The notes beneath the pieces are model-generated. The model was not told where the DNA came from and searched no databases. It saw only the letters and a program-made list of their open reading frames with translations. Position numbers and translations under genes: made by a program. Of a DNA stretch of 64,000 nucleotides, positions 1 through 8,858 are shown piece after piece. Position 1 is the stretch's first letter; each line of letters opens with the position of its first letter. Source of the stretch: Burkholderia sp. BCC0322 (GTDB lineage Bacteria > Pseudomonadota > Gammaproteobacteria > Burkholderiales > Burkholderiaceae); assembly GCF_902833045.1 (NCBI RefSeq), contig NZ_CADFDU010000022.1:1-64000 (forward strand). Direction: 5' to 3'.

Positions 1-90
1 GCCAAAAACCTACCAATTTGCCCAATGAATTGCCCAACTGCCCAAAATTAACCGTAAGTTGTTGATTTATAAGGCGATACAGCTACCTTA
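1..90. mobile_element. Terminal end of an inserted element in nif3
   Basis: This AT-richer stretch abuts the broken nif3 reading frame at about base 91. It contains three copies of TGCCCAA (19-25, 31-37, 39-45), which could be recombinase or transposase binding repeats at an element end. No gene of the element lies in the window, so its type (integrative element, transposon or island) cannot be named. The boundary is an estimate from where NIF3 homology stops. Confidence 0.45.
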
Positions 91-296
91 CGCCAGAAAT
101 AGCCGTGATGGACGAGCACGGCATCGGCCCCCCATTCGAGCGCGGCTTCGAGGAACGCGAGCGACGCCGTTACGCCGGTGGCGATCTTCTCGATCTTGCG
201 GCGCCCCTCGACCTGGAGGCCATTCGGGCAATAGTCCTTGAAGCGCGCGGTTTCAAGGGTATTGTTCAAGTACAATTCAAGTTCGATCCGATCCAT
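48..296 (-). pseudogene. NIF3-family protein, truncated by an insertion
   Basis: The first ~70 codons read as a NIF3/YbgI-type dinuclear-metal-centre protein: the N-terminal [10 protein letters not shown] start, the CPNGLQVEG motif, then the metal-binding histidines in VLVHHGYFW. Family members are about 250 residues, but here the family sequence stops at the Trp-Arg after HHGYF (near base 91). The frame runs about 14 unrelated codons in AT-richer DNA to a TAA. The remaining two thirds of the protein is not in the window on the left. It is divergent from the downstream protease, 21 bases away. The truncation is seen directly; the cause, insertion of a mobile element, is inferred from the abrupt change in composition and loss of homology. 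Confidence 0.75.
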
Positions 297-317
297 ATAA
301 ACCTCTAATCCATTCAG

Positions 318-1523
318 ATGCTTAGACGCTTCTGGCTGTTCTTCGCGCAGGCGGTTACCGTGCTGCTCGCGCTGATGTTCATCGTCGTGACGCTCAAGCC
401 GCAATGGCTGCAACGGCAAGGACAGCTCGGCAAGCAGCTCGCCACGCCGATCGTTGCGCTGCGGGAAGTCGCGCCGGGCATCGGCGGCGCGCCGGCGACC
501 ACGTCGTACGCCGAAGCCGCGCAGAAGGCGATGCCGGCCGTCGTCAACGTCTTCTCCAGCAAGGACGGCTCGCTGCCCCCCGACCCACGCGCGAAAGATC
601 CGCTGTTCCGCTACTTCTTCGGCGACCGCAACGCACGCAAGCAGCAGGACGAACCGGCCGCCAACCTTGGCTCGGGCGTTATCGTGAGCCCTGAAGGTTA
701 CATTCTAACGAACCAGCACGTCGTGGACGGCGCCGACCAGATCGAAGTCGCGCTCGCCGACGGCCGCACGGCCACCGCGAAGGTGATCGGCAGCGATCCC
801 GAAACCGATCTCGCCGTGCTGAAAATCAACATGACGAACCTGCCGACGATCACGCTCGGCCGCTCCGACCAATCGCGGGTCGGCGACGTCGTGCTCGCGA
901 TCGGCAACCCGTTCGGCGTCGGCCAGACGGTCACGATGGGGATCATCAGCGCGCTGGGCCGCAACCACCTCGGTATCAACACGTTCGAGAACTTCATCCA
1001 GACCGACGCGCCGATCAACCCCGGCAACTCGGGCGGCGCGCTGGTCGACGTCAACGGCAACCTGCTCGGCATCAACACGGCGATCTACTCGCGTTCGGGC
1101 GGCTCGCTCGGCATCGGCTTCGCGATCCCCGTGTCGACCGCGCGCACGGTGCTGGAAAGCATCATCACGACGGGCTCGGTCACGCGCGGCTGGATCGGCG
1201 TCGAGCCGCAGGACGTCACGCCGGAGATCGCCGAATCGTTCGGTCTCTCGCAGAAATCGGGCGCAATCGTCGCCGGCGTGCTGCAAGGCGGCCCGGCGGA
1301 CAAGGCCGGTATCAAGCCGGGCGACATCCTGGTCTCGGTCAACGGCGACGAGATCACCGACACCACGAAACTGCTGAACACCGTCGCGCAGATCAAGCCG
1401 GGCACGCCGACCAAGGTGCACGTCGTGCGCAAGGGCAAGGAGTTCGACGTGAACGTCGTGATCGGCAAGCGCCCGCCGCCGCCGAAGCAGACGCTCGACG
1501 AGCAGGACAGCGATACCGAGTGA
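318..1523 (+). CDS. DegS/HtrA-type membrane-anchored periplasmic serine protease
   Basis: 401 residues. An N-terminal membrane anchor (about residues 7-26) is followed by a trypsin-like S1C protease domain (about 65-255) and one PDZ domain (about 270-365), the DegS/AlgW architecture rather than the two-PDZ DegP one. The catalytic triad is visible as His134 (TNQHVV), Asp164 (ETDLAVL) and Ser238 (PGNSGGAL). DegS-like proteases cut misfolded envelope proteins or anti-sigma factors. The C-terminal tail is proline-rich and acidic. It stands alone on the plus strand, divergent from nif3, and ends at a bidirectional terminator shared with tatC. Whether it acts on a RseA-like anti-sigma factor cannot be told from this window. 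Confidence 0.9.
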   Translation: MLRRFWLFFAQAVTVLLALMFIVVTLKPQWLQRQGQLGKQLATPIVALREVAPGIGGAPATTSYAEAAQKAMPAVVNVFSSKDGSLPPDPRAKDPLFRYFFGDRNARKQQDEPAANLGSGVIVSPEGYILTNQHVVDGADQIEVALADGRTATAKVIGSDPETDLAVLKINMTNLPTITLGRSDQSRVGDVVLAIGNPFGVGQTVTMGIISALGRNHLGINTFENFIQTDAPINPGNSGGALVDVNGNLLGINTAIYSRSGGSLGIGFAIPVSTARTVLESIITTGSVTRGWIGVEPQDVTPEIAESFGLSQKSGAIVAGVLQGGPADKAGIKPGDILVSVNGDEITDTTKLLNTVAQIKPGTPTKVHVVRKGKEFDVNVVIGKRPPPPKQTLDEQDSDTE

Positions 1524-1570
1524 CGTCAGGCATGTGGCGCACGGCCGCGTGCCGGACGCCGTCGGAAATG

Positions 1571-1600
1571 AAAAAGGGCAGCCGGCTGGCTGCCCTTTTG
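1571..1600. terminator. Bidirectional terminator between the degS-like gene and tatC
   Basis: A run of A, then the stem AAGGGCAGCC / GGCTGCCCTT around a short GGCT-rich loop, then TTTTGCTTT. The U-run works on both strands, so it can end the degS-like gene and the long leftward block that finishes with tatC. Confidence 0.8.
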
Positions 1601-1733
1601 CTTTGTATCGAAAGACCCTCGTTGCCGGGAAGATGGCCTCGCCATCCGCTTTCCGACCAACTGCGCCCCGGGCTTCGTTCGGGCCTGACGCCGCCGGAAG
1701 CCCGGCCGCCGCACACCGCCCGGCGCGCAGCCT

Positions 1734-2522
1734 TCAACTGGCGGCTTCGCCGTTCCCCGCCTCGCCTTCCTCGGCCGGCTTCTTCGGCACGAAGAACCGC
1801 GCAGCCAGCAGCCCGATCTCGAACAGCACGACCAGCGGCAATGCGAGCATCAGTTGCGAGAACACGTCCGGCGGCGTGACGACCGCTGCGACGACGAACG
1901 CGCCGACGATCACGTACGGCCGCATCTCCTTCAGCTTCTTCAGCGACAGCACGCCCATCCGGACGAGCAGCACGACGACGATCGGCACTTCGAACGTGAC
2001 CCCGAACGCGATGAACATCCCTAGCACGAAGCTCAGGTAGTTATCGATGTCGGTTGTCATTTCCGCTCCGAGCGGCGCGTTGTAGTGCGCCATCACGCGG
2101 AAGATCGTCGGGAACACGAGGAAATACGCGAACGCCATCCCGCACAGGAACAGGAAATAGCTGCTACCGACGAGCGGCGCGACGAGCTTCTTTTCGTGCT
2201 GGTACAGCCCCGGCGCGACGAACGCCCAGATCTGGTAAAGCACGATCGGCAGCGCGATCACGAGCGCGACGAGCATCGTGACCTTCATCGGCACGAAGAA
2301 CGAGCCGGTGACGTCGGTGACGATCATCTTGCCGTCCTTCGGCAGGTTCTGCATCAGCGGCCGCGCGAGCAGCCGGAAGATGTCGGGCGCCCAGTAGACG
2401 AGCCCGAGGAACACGACGATCACGGCCGCCCCCGCGCGAATGATGCGATCGCGAAGCTCGACGAGATGGGAAATGAAGGTTTCTTCCGGGGCGTCGCCCG
2501 GGTTCTGCTGGGGGTCGCTCAC
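1734..2522 (-). CDS. tatC: Sec-independent protein translocase subunit TatC
   Basis: 262 residues with six predicted membrane helices. TatC binds twin-arginine signal peptides together with TatB. The family motif FISHLVELRDR is at residues 16-26, containing the conserved Glu22, and the conserved TFEVP segment lies in the fourth/fifth helix region. The start is taken as the GTG at 2522, which gives SDPQQN as the second residues and has a GAGG 6 bases upstream; the reading frame stays open further upstream but encodes an Arg/Pro-rich shadow. It is the last gene of tatABC and of the whole leftward block. Likely Tat clients in this window are MsrP and possibly the colicin M-like protein. Confidence 0.95.
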   Translation of the reverse strand: MSDPQQNPGDAPEETFISHLVELRDRIIRAGAAVIVVFLGLVYWAPDIFRLLARPLMQNLPKDGKMIVTDVTGSFFVPMKVTMLVALVIALPIVLYQIWAFVAPGLYQHEKKLVAPLVGSSYFLFLCGMAFAYFLVFPTIFRVMAHYNAPLGAEMTTDIDNYLSFVLGMFIAFGVTFEVPIVVVLLVRMGVLSLKKLKEMRPYVIVGAFVVAAVVTPPDVFSQLMLALPLVVLFEIGLLAARFFVPKKPAEEGEAGNGEAAS

Positions 2523-2563
2523 ACCGGCCCTCGGTAGGATTGACGAGCGAGCATGCGCTCGGC

Positions 2564-3094
2564 TCAGAAGAAGCGCGTCGGCCGGCGCAGGCTGGCCGGC
2601 TGGTGGCGCGCGACACGGGCGGCGCCCGACTGCACGTGCGTACGGCGGGTGGTCGCGCGCTTGTACCAGACAGGCGCAGCCGCCTGCTTGACGCGCCAGT
2701 TGCGGCGCTTCGGCGCGAGCGCGGCCGTACTGCCGCGCCACGACGGCGCGGCGGGCGTGTCGGAACCGTACGAACCGGCGCCGCCCGCCGCTTCGTCAAG
2801 ACCGCCGACCGCGGAATGCCACGTGTCGTTCAGTTCCTTCTCGTGCTCACGCAGGTTGTCGTGAATCGTCGTCTCGACATTGCGCGCGGCCGCCTCGAAA
2901 TCGGTCTTCATCGTCCGCAGCGCGTCGAGTTCGATTTCGCGCGAGACCTCGGCCTTCACGTCGTTGATGTACCGCTGCGCACGGCCGAACAGCGCGCCTG
3001 CCGTGCGCGCAACGCGCGGCAAGCGCTCGGGGCCGAGCACCACGAGCGCGACGACGCCGATCAGCGCCATCTTCGAAAGACCGAGATCCAGCAT
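2564..3094 (-). CDS. tatB: Twin-arginine translocase subunit TatB
   Basis: 176 residues: a single N-terminal membrane helix followed by an amphipathic helix (about 22-50) and a long, poorly conserved tail. The diagnostic GPE motif is at residues 21-23 (VVLGPERLP). TatB forms the substrate receptor with TatC. The C-terminal region is rich in Arg, Ala and Thr and carries little recognisable structure. It lies between tatA and tatC with short gaps, as expected for a tatABC transcription unit. Confidence 0.94.
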   Translation of the reverse strand: MLDLGLSKMALIGVVALVVLGPERLPRVARTAGALFGRAQRYINDVKAEVSREIELDALRTMKTDFEAAARNVETTIHDNLREHEKELNDTWHSAVGGLDEAAGGAGSYGSDTPAAPSWRGSTAALAPKRRNWRVKQAAAPVWYKRATTRRTHVQSGAARVARHQPASLRRPTRFF

Positions 3095-3120
3095 CGCGAA
3101 TGCCTGTCAGCGTGCCGGCG

Positions 3121-3351
3121 TTACGCCTTGTTCGAGTCGGAACGCGTCGTTTCCTTCGCGTTGACGTCGACCGAGCCCGAGCGCGGCAGTTGCTGCGCGT
3201 CCGCCGGCGCTTCGCCGTCCTTCATGCCGTCCTTGAAACCCTTCACGGCGCTGCCGAGATCGTTGCCGATGTTGCGCAGCTTCTTCGTACCGAAAACCAG
3301 CGCGACGATCAGCAGCACGATCAGCCAGTGCCAAATGCTCAATCCACCCAT
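3121..3351 (-). CDS. tatA: Twin-arginine translocase pore subunit TatA
   Basis: 76 residues. An N-terminal membrane helix (about 5-20) is followed by the hinge [10 protein letters not shown] (Phe20-Gly21) and an amphipathic helix; the tail is polar and charged. TatA oligomers form the protein-conducting assembly. The ATG at 3351 gives the canonical [14 protein letters not shown] start, so the longer upstream reading frame was not used. It is the first of the three tat genes and follows hinT by about 90 bases. Confidence 0.95.
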   Translation of the reverse strand: MGGLSIWHWLIVLLIVALVFGTKKLRNIGNDLGSAVKGFKDGMKDGEAPADAQQLPRSGSVDVNAKETTRSDSNKA

Positions 3352-3444
3352 GATGAAACCTCTCCTCAACCACGCCGCTACGCGGCGCAAATCGCCGGCA
3401 ACGCGCCGGCTTCGACTATCGATGCGGGGCAACGCCCCGCGCCG

Positions 3445-3810
3445 TCAACCCATCCGCTGCCAGGGGCGCGGGCCGGCCAGGATATGTGCGTGCAGGTGGT
3501 AGACCTCCTGCCCGCCGCCCGGGCCCGTGTTGATCACCGTACGGAAACCGGTTTCGCCCCCCGTATACGCGACGCCGAGCTGGTTGGCGAGACGCGACAC
3601 GAGCAGCATCAGCCGGCCGAGCATCGGTGCATCGGCGTCGCTCGCCGCCGACAGCGTCGGCAGATGCTGGCGCGGAATCACGAGCACGTGCGTCTCGGCC
3701 GCCGGGCGGATGTCGCGGAACGCGACGAATTCGTCGTCCTCGTGCACCTTCGTGCTCGGGATCTCGCCTGCCGCGATCTTGCAGAACAGGCAATTCGGAT
3801 CGTGACTCAT
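3445..3810 (-). CDS. hinT: HIT-family purine nucleoside phosphoramidase (HinT-like)
   Basis: 121 residues. The HIT active-site motif HLHAH is at residues 105-109, and the N-terminal CLFCKIAAGEIPS is typical of the HINT branch. These enzymes hydrolyse AMP-lysine or nucleoside phosphoramidates. The ATG at 3810 has AGGAG five bases upstream and is preferred over an ATG five codons earlier. It sits in the conserved hisE - small membrane protein - hinT - tatA order of Burkholderia. Confidence 0.92.
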   Translation of the reverse strand: MSHDPNCLFCKIAAGEIPSTKVHEDDEFVAFRDIRPAAETHVLVIPRQHLPTLSAASDADAPMLGRLMLLVSRLANQLGVAYTGGETGFRTVINTGPGGGQEVYHLHAHILAGPRPWQRMG

Positions 3811-3841
3811 GTTGCTCCTGCACACGCCCGCCCGCGGCCGG

Positions 3842-4234
3842 TCAGAACCAGGCTTGCGGATCGAGCGGCTTGTTGTCGTTCAGGTACAGCCAACCCTTGA
3901 TGATACGGTACAGCGTCCAGATCCATGTGACAAACATCACTGCGAATCCGATCACCACGAACATCAGCGCGAACCCGATCACGTACGCGATCAGCGCGCG
4001 CCAGAACGTGCGGATCTGCCACTCGAAGTGGGCCGCATACGGCGTGCCGGCCACATCGTCGCGCTTCACGTAGTTGATGATGATCGCGATGATGCCCGTG
4101 ACGCCGCCCGTCAGCCAATGAAACGCATAGAGGCCATAGAGCACGTGAGTCAGCGTGCGCAGCCCGTTCAGGCGCTCGGCGTCCGCGGCCCCCGGCACCG
4201 ACGGCGGCGGAAACTGGCTTGGCGTATCGGTCAT
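3842..4234 (-). CDS. DUF4870-like small membrane protein
   Basis: 130 residues: a Pro-rich N-terminus, then a hydrophobic segment around 33-55, a polar loop (YVKRDDVAGTPYAAHFEWQI) and two adjacent hydrophobic helices (about 78-112). The AAHFEWQIRTFW signature resembles the DUF4870 / Tic20-like family, whose function is unknown. It lies in the his-hinT-tat run, so it is probably co-transcribed, but nothing in the sequence ties it to histidine synthesis. The ATG at 4234 is used; an ATG 8 codons earlier is possible. Confidence 0.8.
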   Translation of the reverse strand: MTDTPSQFPPPSVPGAADAERLNGLRTLTHVLYGLYAFHWLTGGVTGIIAIIINYVKRDDVAGTPYAAHFEWQIRTFWRALIAYVIGFALMFVVIGFAVMFVTWIWTLYRIIKGWLYLNDNKPLDPQAWF

Positions 4235-4303
4235 GATGCTACCCCCGTTAGATGACAATTCTTACAGCTTACCGCACTGTGGCCATCCCGCGACAACGGC
4301 CTG

Positions 4304-4669
4304 TCACCCGCCGTTTTCCTCGCGCTCGCGACGCTTGCGCAGGGCCTTCTCTTCGATGCCCGACAGCCCTTCGCGGCGCTCGAGCTCGGCGATCACGTCG
4401 GCCGGGCTCAAGTCGAAATGCGACAGCATCACGAGGCAATGGAACCACAGATCGGCCACCTCGCCGACGAGCGCGGTCGGCGCGCCGCCCTGGCGCACGT
4501 CCTTCGCGGCCAGCACGACTTCCGTCGCCTCTTCGCCGATCTTCTTCAGCACCGCGTCGTCGCCCTTGTGGAACAGGCGCGATACGTACGATTGATCGGG
4601 ATCGCCGCCCTTGCGGCTGTCGATCACGGCCGCGAGGCGCAGCAGCGTGTCTTCGGTCGATTGCGTCAT
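4304..4669 (-). CDS. hisE: Phosphoribosyl-ATP pyrophosphatase HisE
   Basis: 121 residues, the usual size of a stand-alone HisE. It catalyses the second step of histidine synthesis, PR-ATP to PR-AMP plus PPi, with an all-alpha MazG-like fold. The acidic metal-binding helix [14 protein letters not shown] (about residues 44-57) and EVADLWFH (about 70-77) are conserved. Its ATG overlaps the hisI stop as ATGA, so the two are translationally coupled. In many bacteria hisI and hisE are fused; here they are separate. Confidence 0.95.
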   Translation of the reverse strand: MTQSTEDTLLRLAAVIDSRKGGDPDQSYVSRLFHKGDDAVLKKIGEEATEVVLAAKDVRQGGAPTALVGEVADLWFHCLVMLSHFDLSPADVIAELERREGLSGIEEKALRKRREREENGG

Positions 4670-5082
4670 TTGTAGATGTGTTCGGGATCTTTCAGCACCG
4701 GTTCGACCGCGACCCAGTCGCCGTTGTCGACGGTGCCCTCGAATTTCTGGAAGAAGCACGAATGCCGGCCGGTGTGGCACGCGATGCCCGACACCTGCTC
4801 GACCTTCAGCAGCACGACATCCTCGTCGCAGTCGAGCCGCACCTCGTGCACGTGCTGCACGTGGCCCGACTCCTCGCCCTTGAACCACAGGCGCTTGCGC
4901 GAGCGCGAATAGTAGACCGCGCGCTGCGTCTCGATCGTCTTCGCCAGTGCCTCGCGGTTCATCCACGCGAACATCAGCACGTCGTTCGTCGACGCTTCCT
5001 GCGCGATCACCGGCACGAGGCCGTTGTCGTCCCAGCGGACCTTGTCGAGCCACGCGGGCAATGCATTCGTTTCCGTATTCAT
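4666..5082 (-). CDS. hisI: Phosphoribosyl-AMP cyclohydrolase HisI
   Basis: 138 residues. It opens the adenine ring of PR-AMP, the third step of the pathway. The metal-binding region is visible as [12 protein letters not shown] and the zinc cysteines of [13 protein letters not shown] (about residues 99-111). The start at 5082 ([13 protein letters not shown]) overlaps the hisF stop by one base (TGATG). Frames extending further upstream are antisense-type shadow sequence of hisF. Confidence 0.95.
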   Translation of the reverse strand: MNTETNALPAWLDKVRWDDNGLVPVIAQEASTNDVLMFAWMNREALAKTIETQRAVYYSRSRKRLWFKGEESGHVQHVHEVRLDCDEDVVLLKVEQVSGIACHTGRHSCFFQKFEGTVDNGDWVAVEPVLKDPEHIYK

Positions 5083-5855
5083 CACAGCCTCACCGGGATG
5101 CCCTGGTCGGCCATGAAGCGCTTCGCCTCGCCAACCGTGTGCTCGCCGTAGTGGAAGATACTCGCGGCCAGCACCGCATCGGCGCGGCCGTCCTTGATGC
5201 CGTCGGCCAGGTGCTGCAGCGAGCCGACCCCGCCCGATGCGATCACCGGCACCGGCACCGCGTCCGACACGCCGCGCGTGAGCGCGAGGTCGAAGCCCGA
5301 CTTGGTGCCGTCGCGATCCATGCTTGTGAGCAGGATCTCGCCCGCGCCGAGCTCGGCCATCTTGCGCGCCCATTCGATCGCGTCGAGGCCCGTGTTCTTG
5401 CGGCCGCCGTGCGTGAAGACCTCCCAGCGCGGCGTCTCGCCGTCGGCCGACACGCGCTTCGCGTCGATCGCGACGACGATGCACTGCGAGCCGTACTTGT
5501 CGGCCGCGTCGCGCACGAGCTGCGGGTTCGCGACCGCCGACGAATTCATGCTGACTTTGTCCGCGCCCGCGTTCAGCAGGCGCCGCACGTCCTCGACGGC
5601 ACGCACGCCGCCGCCGACGGTCAGCGGAATGAACACCTGCGACGCCACCGCTTCGATGATCGGCAGGATCAGGTCGCGCTGGTCGGACGTCGCGGTGATG
5701 TCGAGGAACGTCAGTTCGTCGGCGCCCTGGTCGTCGTAACGGCGGGCGATCTCGACGGGGTCGCCCGCATCGCGCAGCTCGACGAAATTGACGCCCTTGA
5801 CGACACGCCCGGCGGTCACGTCCAGGCAGGGGATGATGCGTTTAGCTAGAGCCAT
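5082..5855 (-). CDS. hisF: Imidazole glycerol phosphate synthase, cyclase subunit HisF
   Basis: 257 residues with a (beta/alpha)8 barrel. HisF uses ammonia channelled from HisH to turn PRFAR into IGP and AICAR. The catalytic aspartates correspond to Asp12 ([10 protein letters not shown]) and Asp131 (VVAIDAKRV); phosphate-binding glycines are in TVGGGVR and ASGGVGS. It is separated from hisA by 106 bases that contain two strong palindromes. Confidence 0.96.
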   Translation of the reverse strand: MALAKRIIPCLDVTAGRVVKGVNFVELRDAGDPVEIARRYDDQGADELTFLDITATSDQRDLILPIIEAVASQVFIPLTVGGGVRAVEDVRRLLNAGADKVSMNSSAVANPQLVRDAADKYGSQCIVVAIDAKRVSADGETPRWEVFTHGGRKNTGLDAIEWARKMAELGAGEILLTSMDRDGTKSGFDLALTRGVSDAVPVPVIASGGVGSLQHLADGIKDGRADAVLAASIFHYGEHTVGEAKRFMADQGIPVRL

Positions 5856-5892
5856 GATGTTGCGCCAAATGCCGCGCTGGGACGGCCGGTTG

Positions 5893-5941
5893 CGGAAGCC
5901 TCGCGCGAGGCTTCCGGTCGGGGCCGCCTGCAGGCAGCCCC
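5893..5941. repeat. Two tandem palindromes between hisA and hisF
   Basis: Bases 5893-5916 are a perfect 24-base palindrome whose half is CGGAAGCCTCGC. It is followed at 5920-5941 by a near-perfect one built on GGGGC.GCCTGCAGGC.GCCCC. In the transcript both fold as hairpins without a U-run, so they look like mRNA-processing or stabilising structures rather than terminators. Confidence 0.7.
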
Positions 5942-5961
5942 GGCGAACGGGACAACCGCGC

Positions 5962-6717
5962 TTACGCGTTGTCGAGTTCGCCGTTCAGTTCGTCCGCGCG
6001 TTTTTGCGCGGCCGCGAAATCGAGATCGCCGGAGTAGATCGCACGGCCGCAGATCACGCCCTCGACGCCGTGCTCTTCCACTTCGCACAGATTCTCGATG
6101 TCCGTGAGGTTCGACAGGCCGCCGCTCGCGATCACCGGGATCCCGACCGCCTGCGCGAGCTTCACGGTCGCCTCGATGTTGATGCCCTGCAGCATCCCGT
6201 CGCGGCCGATGTCCGTGTAGACGATCGACTCGACGCCGTAGTCCTCGAACTTGCGCGCGAGATCGATCACTTCGTGGCCGGTCAGCTTGCTCCAGCCGTC
6301 GGTCGCGACCTTGCCGTCCTTCGCGTCCAGCCCGACGATGATGTTGCCGGAGAACGCGGTGCACGCGTCCTGCAGGAAGCCCGGGTTCTTCACGGCCGCC
6401 GTGCCGATGATCACGTAGGACAGGCCCGCGTCGAGATACTTCTCGATCGTCTCGAGGCTGCGGATGCCGCCGCCGAGCTGGACGGGGATTTCATCGCCGA
6501 CTTCGTCGAGGATCGCTTCGATCGCCTCGAGATTCTTCGGCTTGCCGGCGAACGCGCCGTTCAGGTCGACCAGATGGAGCCGCCGGGCGCCGAGATCGAC
6601 CCACTTGCGAGCCATCGCCGCGGGGTCCTCGGAGAAAATCGTGGCCTGGTCCATGTCGCCCTGTTTGAGGCGCACACACTGACCGTCTTTGAGATCGATG
6701 GCCGGAATCAGCAACAT
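5962..6717 (-). CDS. hisA: ProFAR isomerase HisA
   Basis: 251 residues, a (beta/alpha)8 barrel homologous to HisF. It performs the Amadori rearrangement of ProFAR to PRFAR. The catalytic pair is Asp8 ([10 protein letters not shown]) and Asp131 (IVGLDAKDG), and the phosphate-binding glycines are in QLGGGIRS and IASGGLSN. It lies between hisH and hisF. The 163 bases upstream toward hisH hold no gene that I can support. Confidence 0.96.
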   Translation of the reverse strand: MLLIPAIDLKDGQCVRLKQGDMDQATIFSEDPAAMARKWVDLGARRLHLVDLNGAFAGKPKNLEAIEAILDEVGDEIPVQLGGGIRSLETIEKYLDAGLSYVIIGTAAVKNPGFLQDACTAFSGNIIVGLDAKDGKVATDGWSKLTGHEVIDLARKFEDYGVESIVYTDIGRDGMLQGINIEATVKLAQAVGIPVIASGGLSNLTDIENLCEVEEHGVEGVICGRAIYSGDLDFAAAQKRADELNGELDNA

Positions 6718-6880
6718 AGCAATCGGGTATCGTCGTGGAAGAAGAAAAGAATCCGGCGCGTACCGGCTAACCCGGTACCGCGCCGTCTCGCTAGTTTAGT
6801 ACAACTCTTTCGGCGCCTAGGCGCGCCAGCCGCGCAAGACGGGCCTCTGCGGCCCGCCGACTGTGGCATGCACGCGACGT

Positions 6881-7522
6881 TCACGGCTTCCAGTGTACGA
6901 AGTTGCGATACAGACGCAACCCGACCTCCGCGCTTTTCTCGGGGTGGAACTGGGTCGCGAAGAGGTTGTCCCGCGCGACCGCGGACGTAAACGGCGCACC
7001 GTAGACCGTTTCGCCAACCGTATGGGCCGGGTTGTCCGGCGTCACGTAATAGCTGTGAACGAAGTAGAAATACGCGTCGTCGGGCACGCCGTCCCACAGC
7101 GGGTGCGGCTGCGACTGGCGCACGCGGTTCCAGCCCATCTGCGGCACCTTGAAGCGCGAGCCGTCGTCCTGCAGGCGGCCGTCGAGCTCGAAACGCACGA
7201 CCTTGCCGGGCAACAGGCCGAGGCCTTTCGTGTCGCCTTCCGCGCTCCAGTCGAACAGCATCTGCTCGCCGACGCACACGCCGAGCAGCGGCTTCGTGCG
7301 CGAGGCCTCGATCACGGCCTCCTGCAGGCCCGATTCGCCGAGGCTGCGCATGCAGTCGGGCATCGCGCCCTGGCCGGGCAGCACGACCCGATCGGCCGCG
7401 CGGATCGCGGCCGGCGTATCGACGATCGCCACGTCGGCGGCCGGCTCGGCCTTCTTGAGCGCCTGCGCGACCGAGCGCAGGTTGCCCATCCCATAATCCA
7501 CAATCGCAATCGAAGTTTTCAT
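6881..7522 (-). CDS. hisH: Imidazole glycerol phosphate synthase, glutaminase subunit HisH
   Basis: 213 residues, class I glutamine amidotransferase. The catalytic triad is Cys83 ([11 protein letters not shown]), His193 and Glu195 (FHPEKS). It supplies ammonia to HisF. The start [14 protein letters not shown] at 7522 overlaps the marC stop as ATGA. The longer frame upstream is a shadow of marC. Confidence 0.96.
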   Translation of the reverse strand: MKTSIAIVDYGMGNLRSVAQALKKAEPAADVAIVDTPAAIRAADRVVLPGQGAMPDCMRSLGESGLQEAVIEASRTKPLLGVCVGEQMLFDWSAEGDTKGLGLLPGKVVRFELDGRLQDDGSRFKVPQMGWNRVRQSQPHPLWDGVPDDAYFYFVHSYYVTPDNPAHTVGETVYGAPFTSAVARDNLFATQFHPEKSAEVGLRLYRNFVHWKP

Positions 7523-8139
7523 CTCAGTGCAGGCAGTAGCGCCCTCAGTCCATTGACGATGAATTCCACCGCCAGCGCCGACAGCATCAGACCCATCAGC
7601 CGCGTGGCGATGTTGATGCCCGTGCGGCCAATCCAGGCCGCGATCGGCTCGGCGAGCCGCATCGCGACGAAACACAGAAAAGCCAGGGCCGCGCCGATCG
7701 CGACCAGCCCGGCCCGCTCATACCAGTGATGCGAGTTCGCCGCATAGATGATCACCGTGCTGATCGAGCCAGGGCCCGTGAGCAGCGGAATCGCCAGCGG
7801 CACGACCGCGATGTTGTCCTTCAGCTCGGCCTCGTGGCGCTCCTCCGGCGTCGATCGCGTGTTGCCGATCTGCGCGTTCAGCATGTTGATCGCCATCAGC
7901 AGCATGATGATCCCGCCGCCCACTTCGAGCGACCCGACCGAAATGCCGAAGAAGCCGATGATCTGCTGCCCGAGCAGCGTCGTCACCGTGATCACGCAGA
8001 ACACCGACACCGACGCGATCCGGATCGTACGCCGCCGCTCGACATCCGTCTGCTGCGCCGTCAGGCTCAGGAAGAACGGCACGGCACCGACCGGATTGAT
8101 CAGCGCGAGCAGCGAAATGAACGATTTGAGCAGATCCAT
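7519..8139 (-). CDS. MarC-family integral membrane protein
   Basis: 206 residues with about six membrane helices; the opening [18 protein letters not shown] and the internal [17 protein letters not shown] loop are typical of the MarC/UPF0056 family. Its function is not established; despite the name, a role in multidrug resistance has not held up in E. coli. It is embedded inside the his operon between hisB and hisH, with an ATGA overlap to hisH, a position it keeps in Burkholderia. The ATG at 8139 is preferred to one six codons upstream. Confidence 0.88.
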   Translation of the reverse strand: MDLLKSFISLLALINPVGAVPFFLSLTAQQTDVERRRTIRIASVSVFCVITVTTLLGQQIIGFFGISVGSLEVGGGIIMLLMAINMLNAQIGNTRSTPEERHEAELKDNIAVVPLAIPLLTGPGSISTVIIYAANSHHWYERAGLVAIGAALAFLCFVAMRLAEPIAAWIGRTGINIATRLMGLMLSALAVEFIVNGLRALLPALR

Positions 8140-8205
8140 CGCAAGCCGGCGCGGCACGCCGAAGCCGTGAGGTTGTCCTTGACGCTCCGTCCGGTCAGTT
8201 CAGGT

Positions 8206-8793
8206 TCAGAGACTGCCCTTCGTCGACGGGATCTGCCCCGCCGCACGCTCGTCCAGTTCCACCGCCGCGCGCAGCGCACGGCCGAAGGCCTTGAACACCG
8301 TTTCAAGCTGATGGTGCGCGTTGATCCCGCGCAGGTTGTCGATGTGCAGCGTGACGCCCGCGTGGTTCACGAAACCGCGGAAGAATTCGATCGACAGGTC
8401 GACGTCGAACGTGCCGATCCGCGCCCGCGTGAACGGCACGTGGAATTCGAGGCCCGGCCGGCCCGAGAAGTCGATCACGACGCGCGACAGCGCCTCGTCG
8501 AGCGGCACGTACGAATGGCCGTAGCGGCGGATGCCCTTGCGGTCGCCGATCGCCTTCGCGACGGCCTGCCCGAGCGTGATGCCGACATCCTCGACCGTGT
8601 GGTGGTCGTCGATATGCGTATCGCCATGCGCTTCAACCTCGAGATCGACCAGACCGTGTCGAGCGATCTGGTCGAGCATATGGTCGAGGAACGGCACGCC
8701 GGTGGCCAGCTTCTGCTGGCCCGTGCCGTCGAGATTGAGCTTCACACGGATCTGCGTTTCGCTGGTATTGCGAACGACTTCCGCCACACGCAT
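8206..8793 (-). CDS. hisB: Imidazoleglycerol-phosphate dehydratase HisB
   Basis: 195 residues, the monofunctional dehydratase without the N-terminal phosphatase found in enteric HisB. Manganese-binding histidine clusters are visible as [23 protein letters not shown] and, near the C-terminus, INAHHQLE. It catalyses the seventh step (IGP to imidazole acetol phosphate). The [10 protein letters not shown] start at 8793 gives the usual length. Confidence 0.96.
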   Translation of the reverse strand: MRVAEVVRNTSETQIRVKLNLDGTGQQKLATGVPFLDHMLDQIARHGLVDLEVEAHGDTHIDDHHTVEDVGITLGQAVAKAIGDRKGIRRYGHSYVPLDEALSRVVIDFSGRPGLEFHVPFTRARIGTFDVDLSIEFFRGFVNHAGVTLHIDNLRGINAHHQLETVFKAFGRALRAAVELDERAAGQIPSTKGSL

Positions 8794-8858
8794 GGCAATT
8801 CCTTGACTGAGTCGATGTAAATGGGGATTGATCGTTTCGCGCTGCGGCCCCCAGAGGC

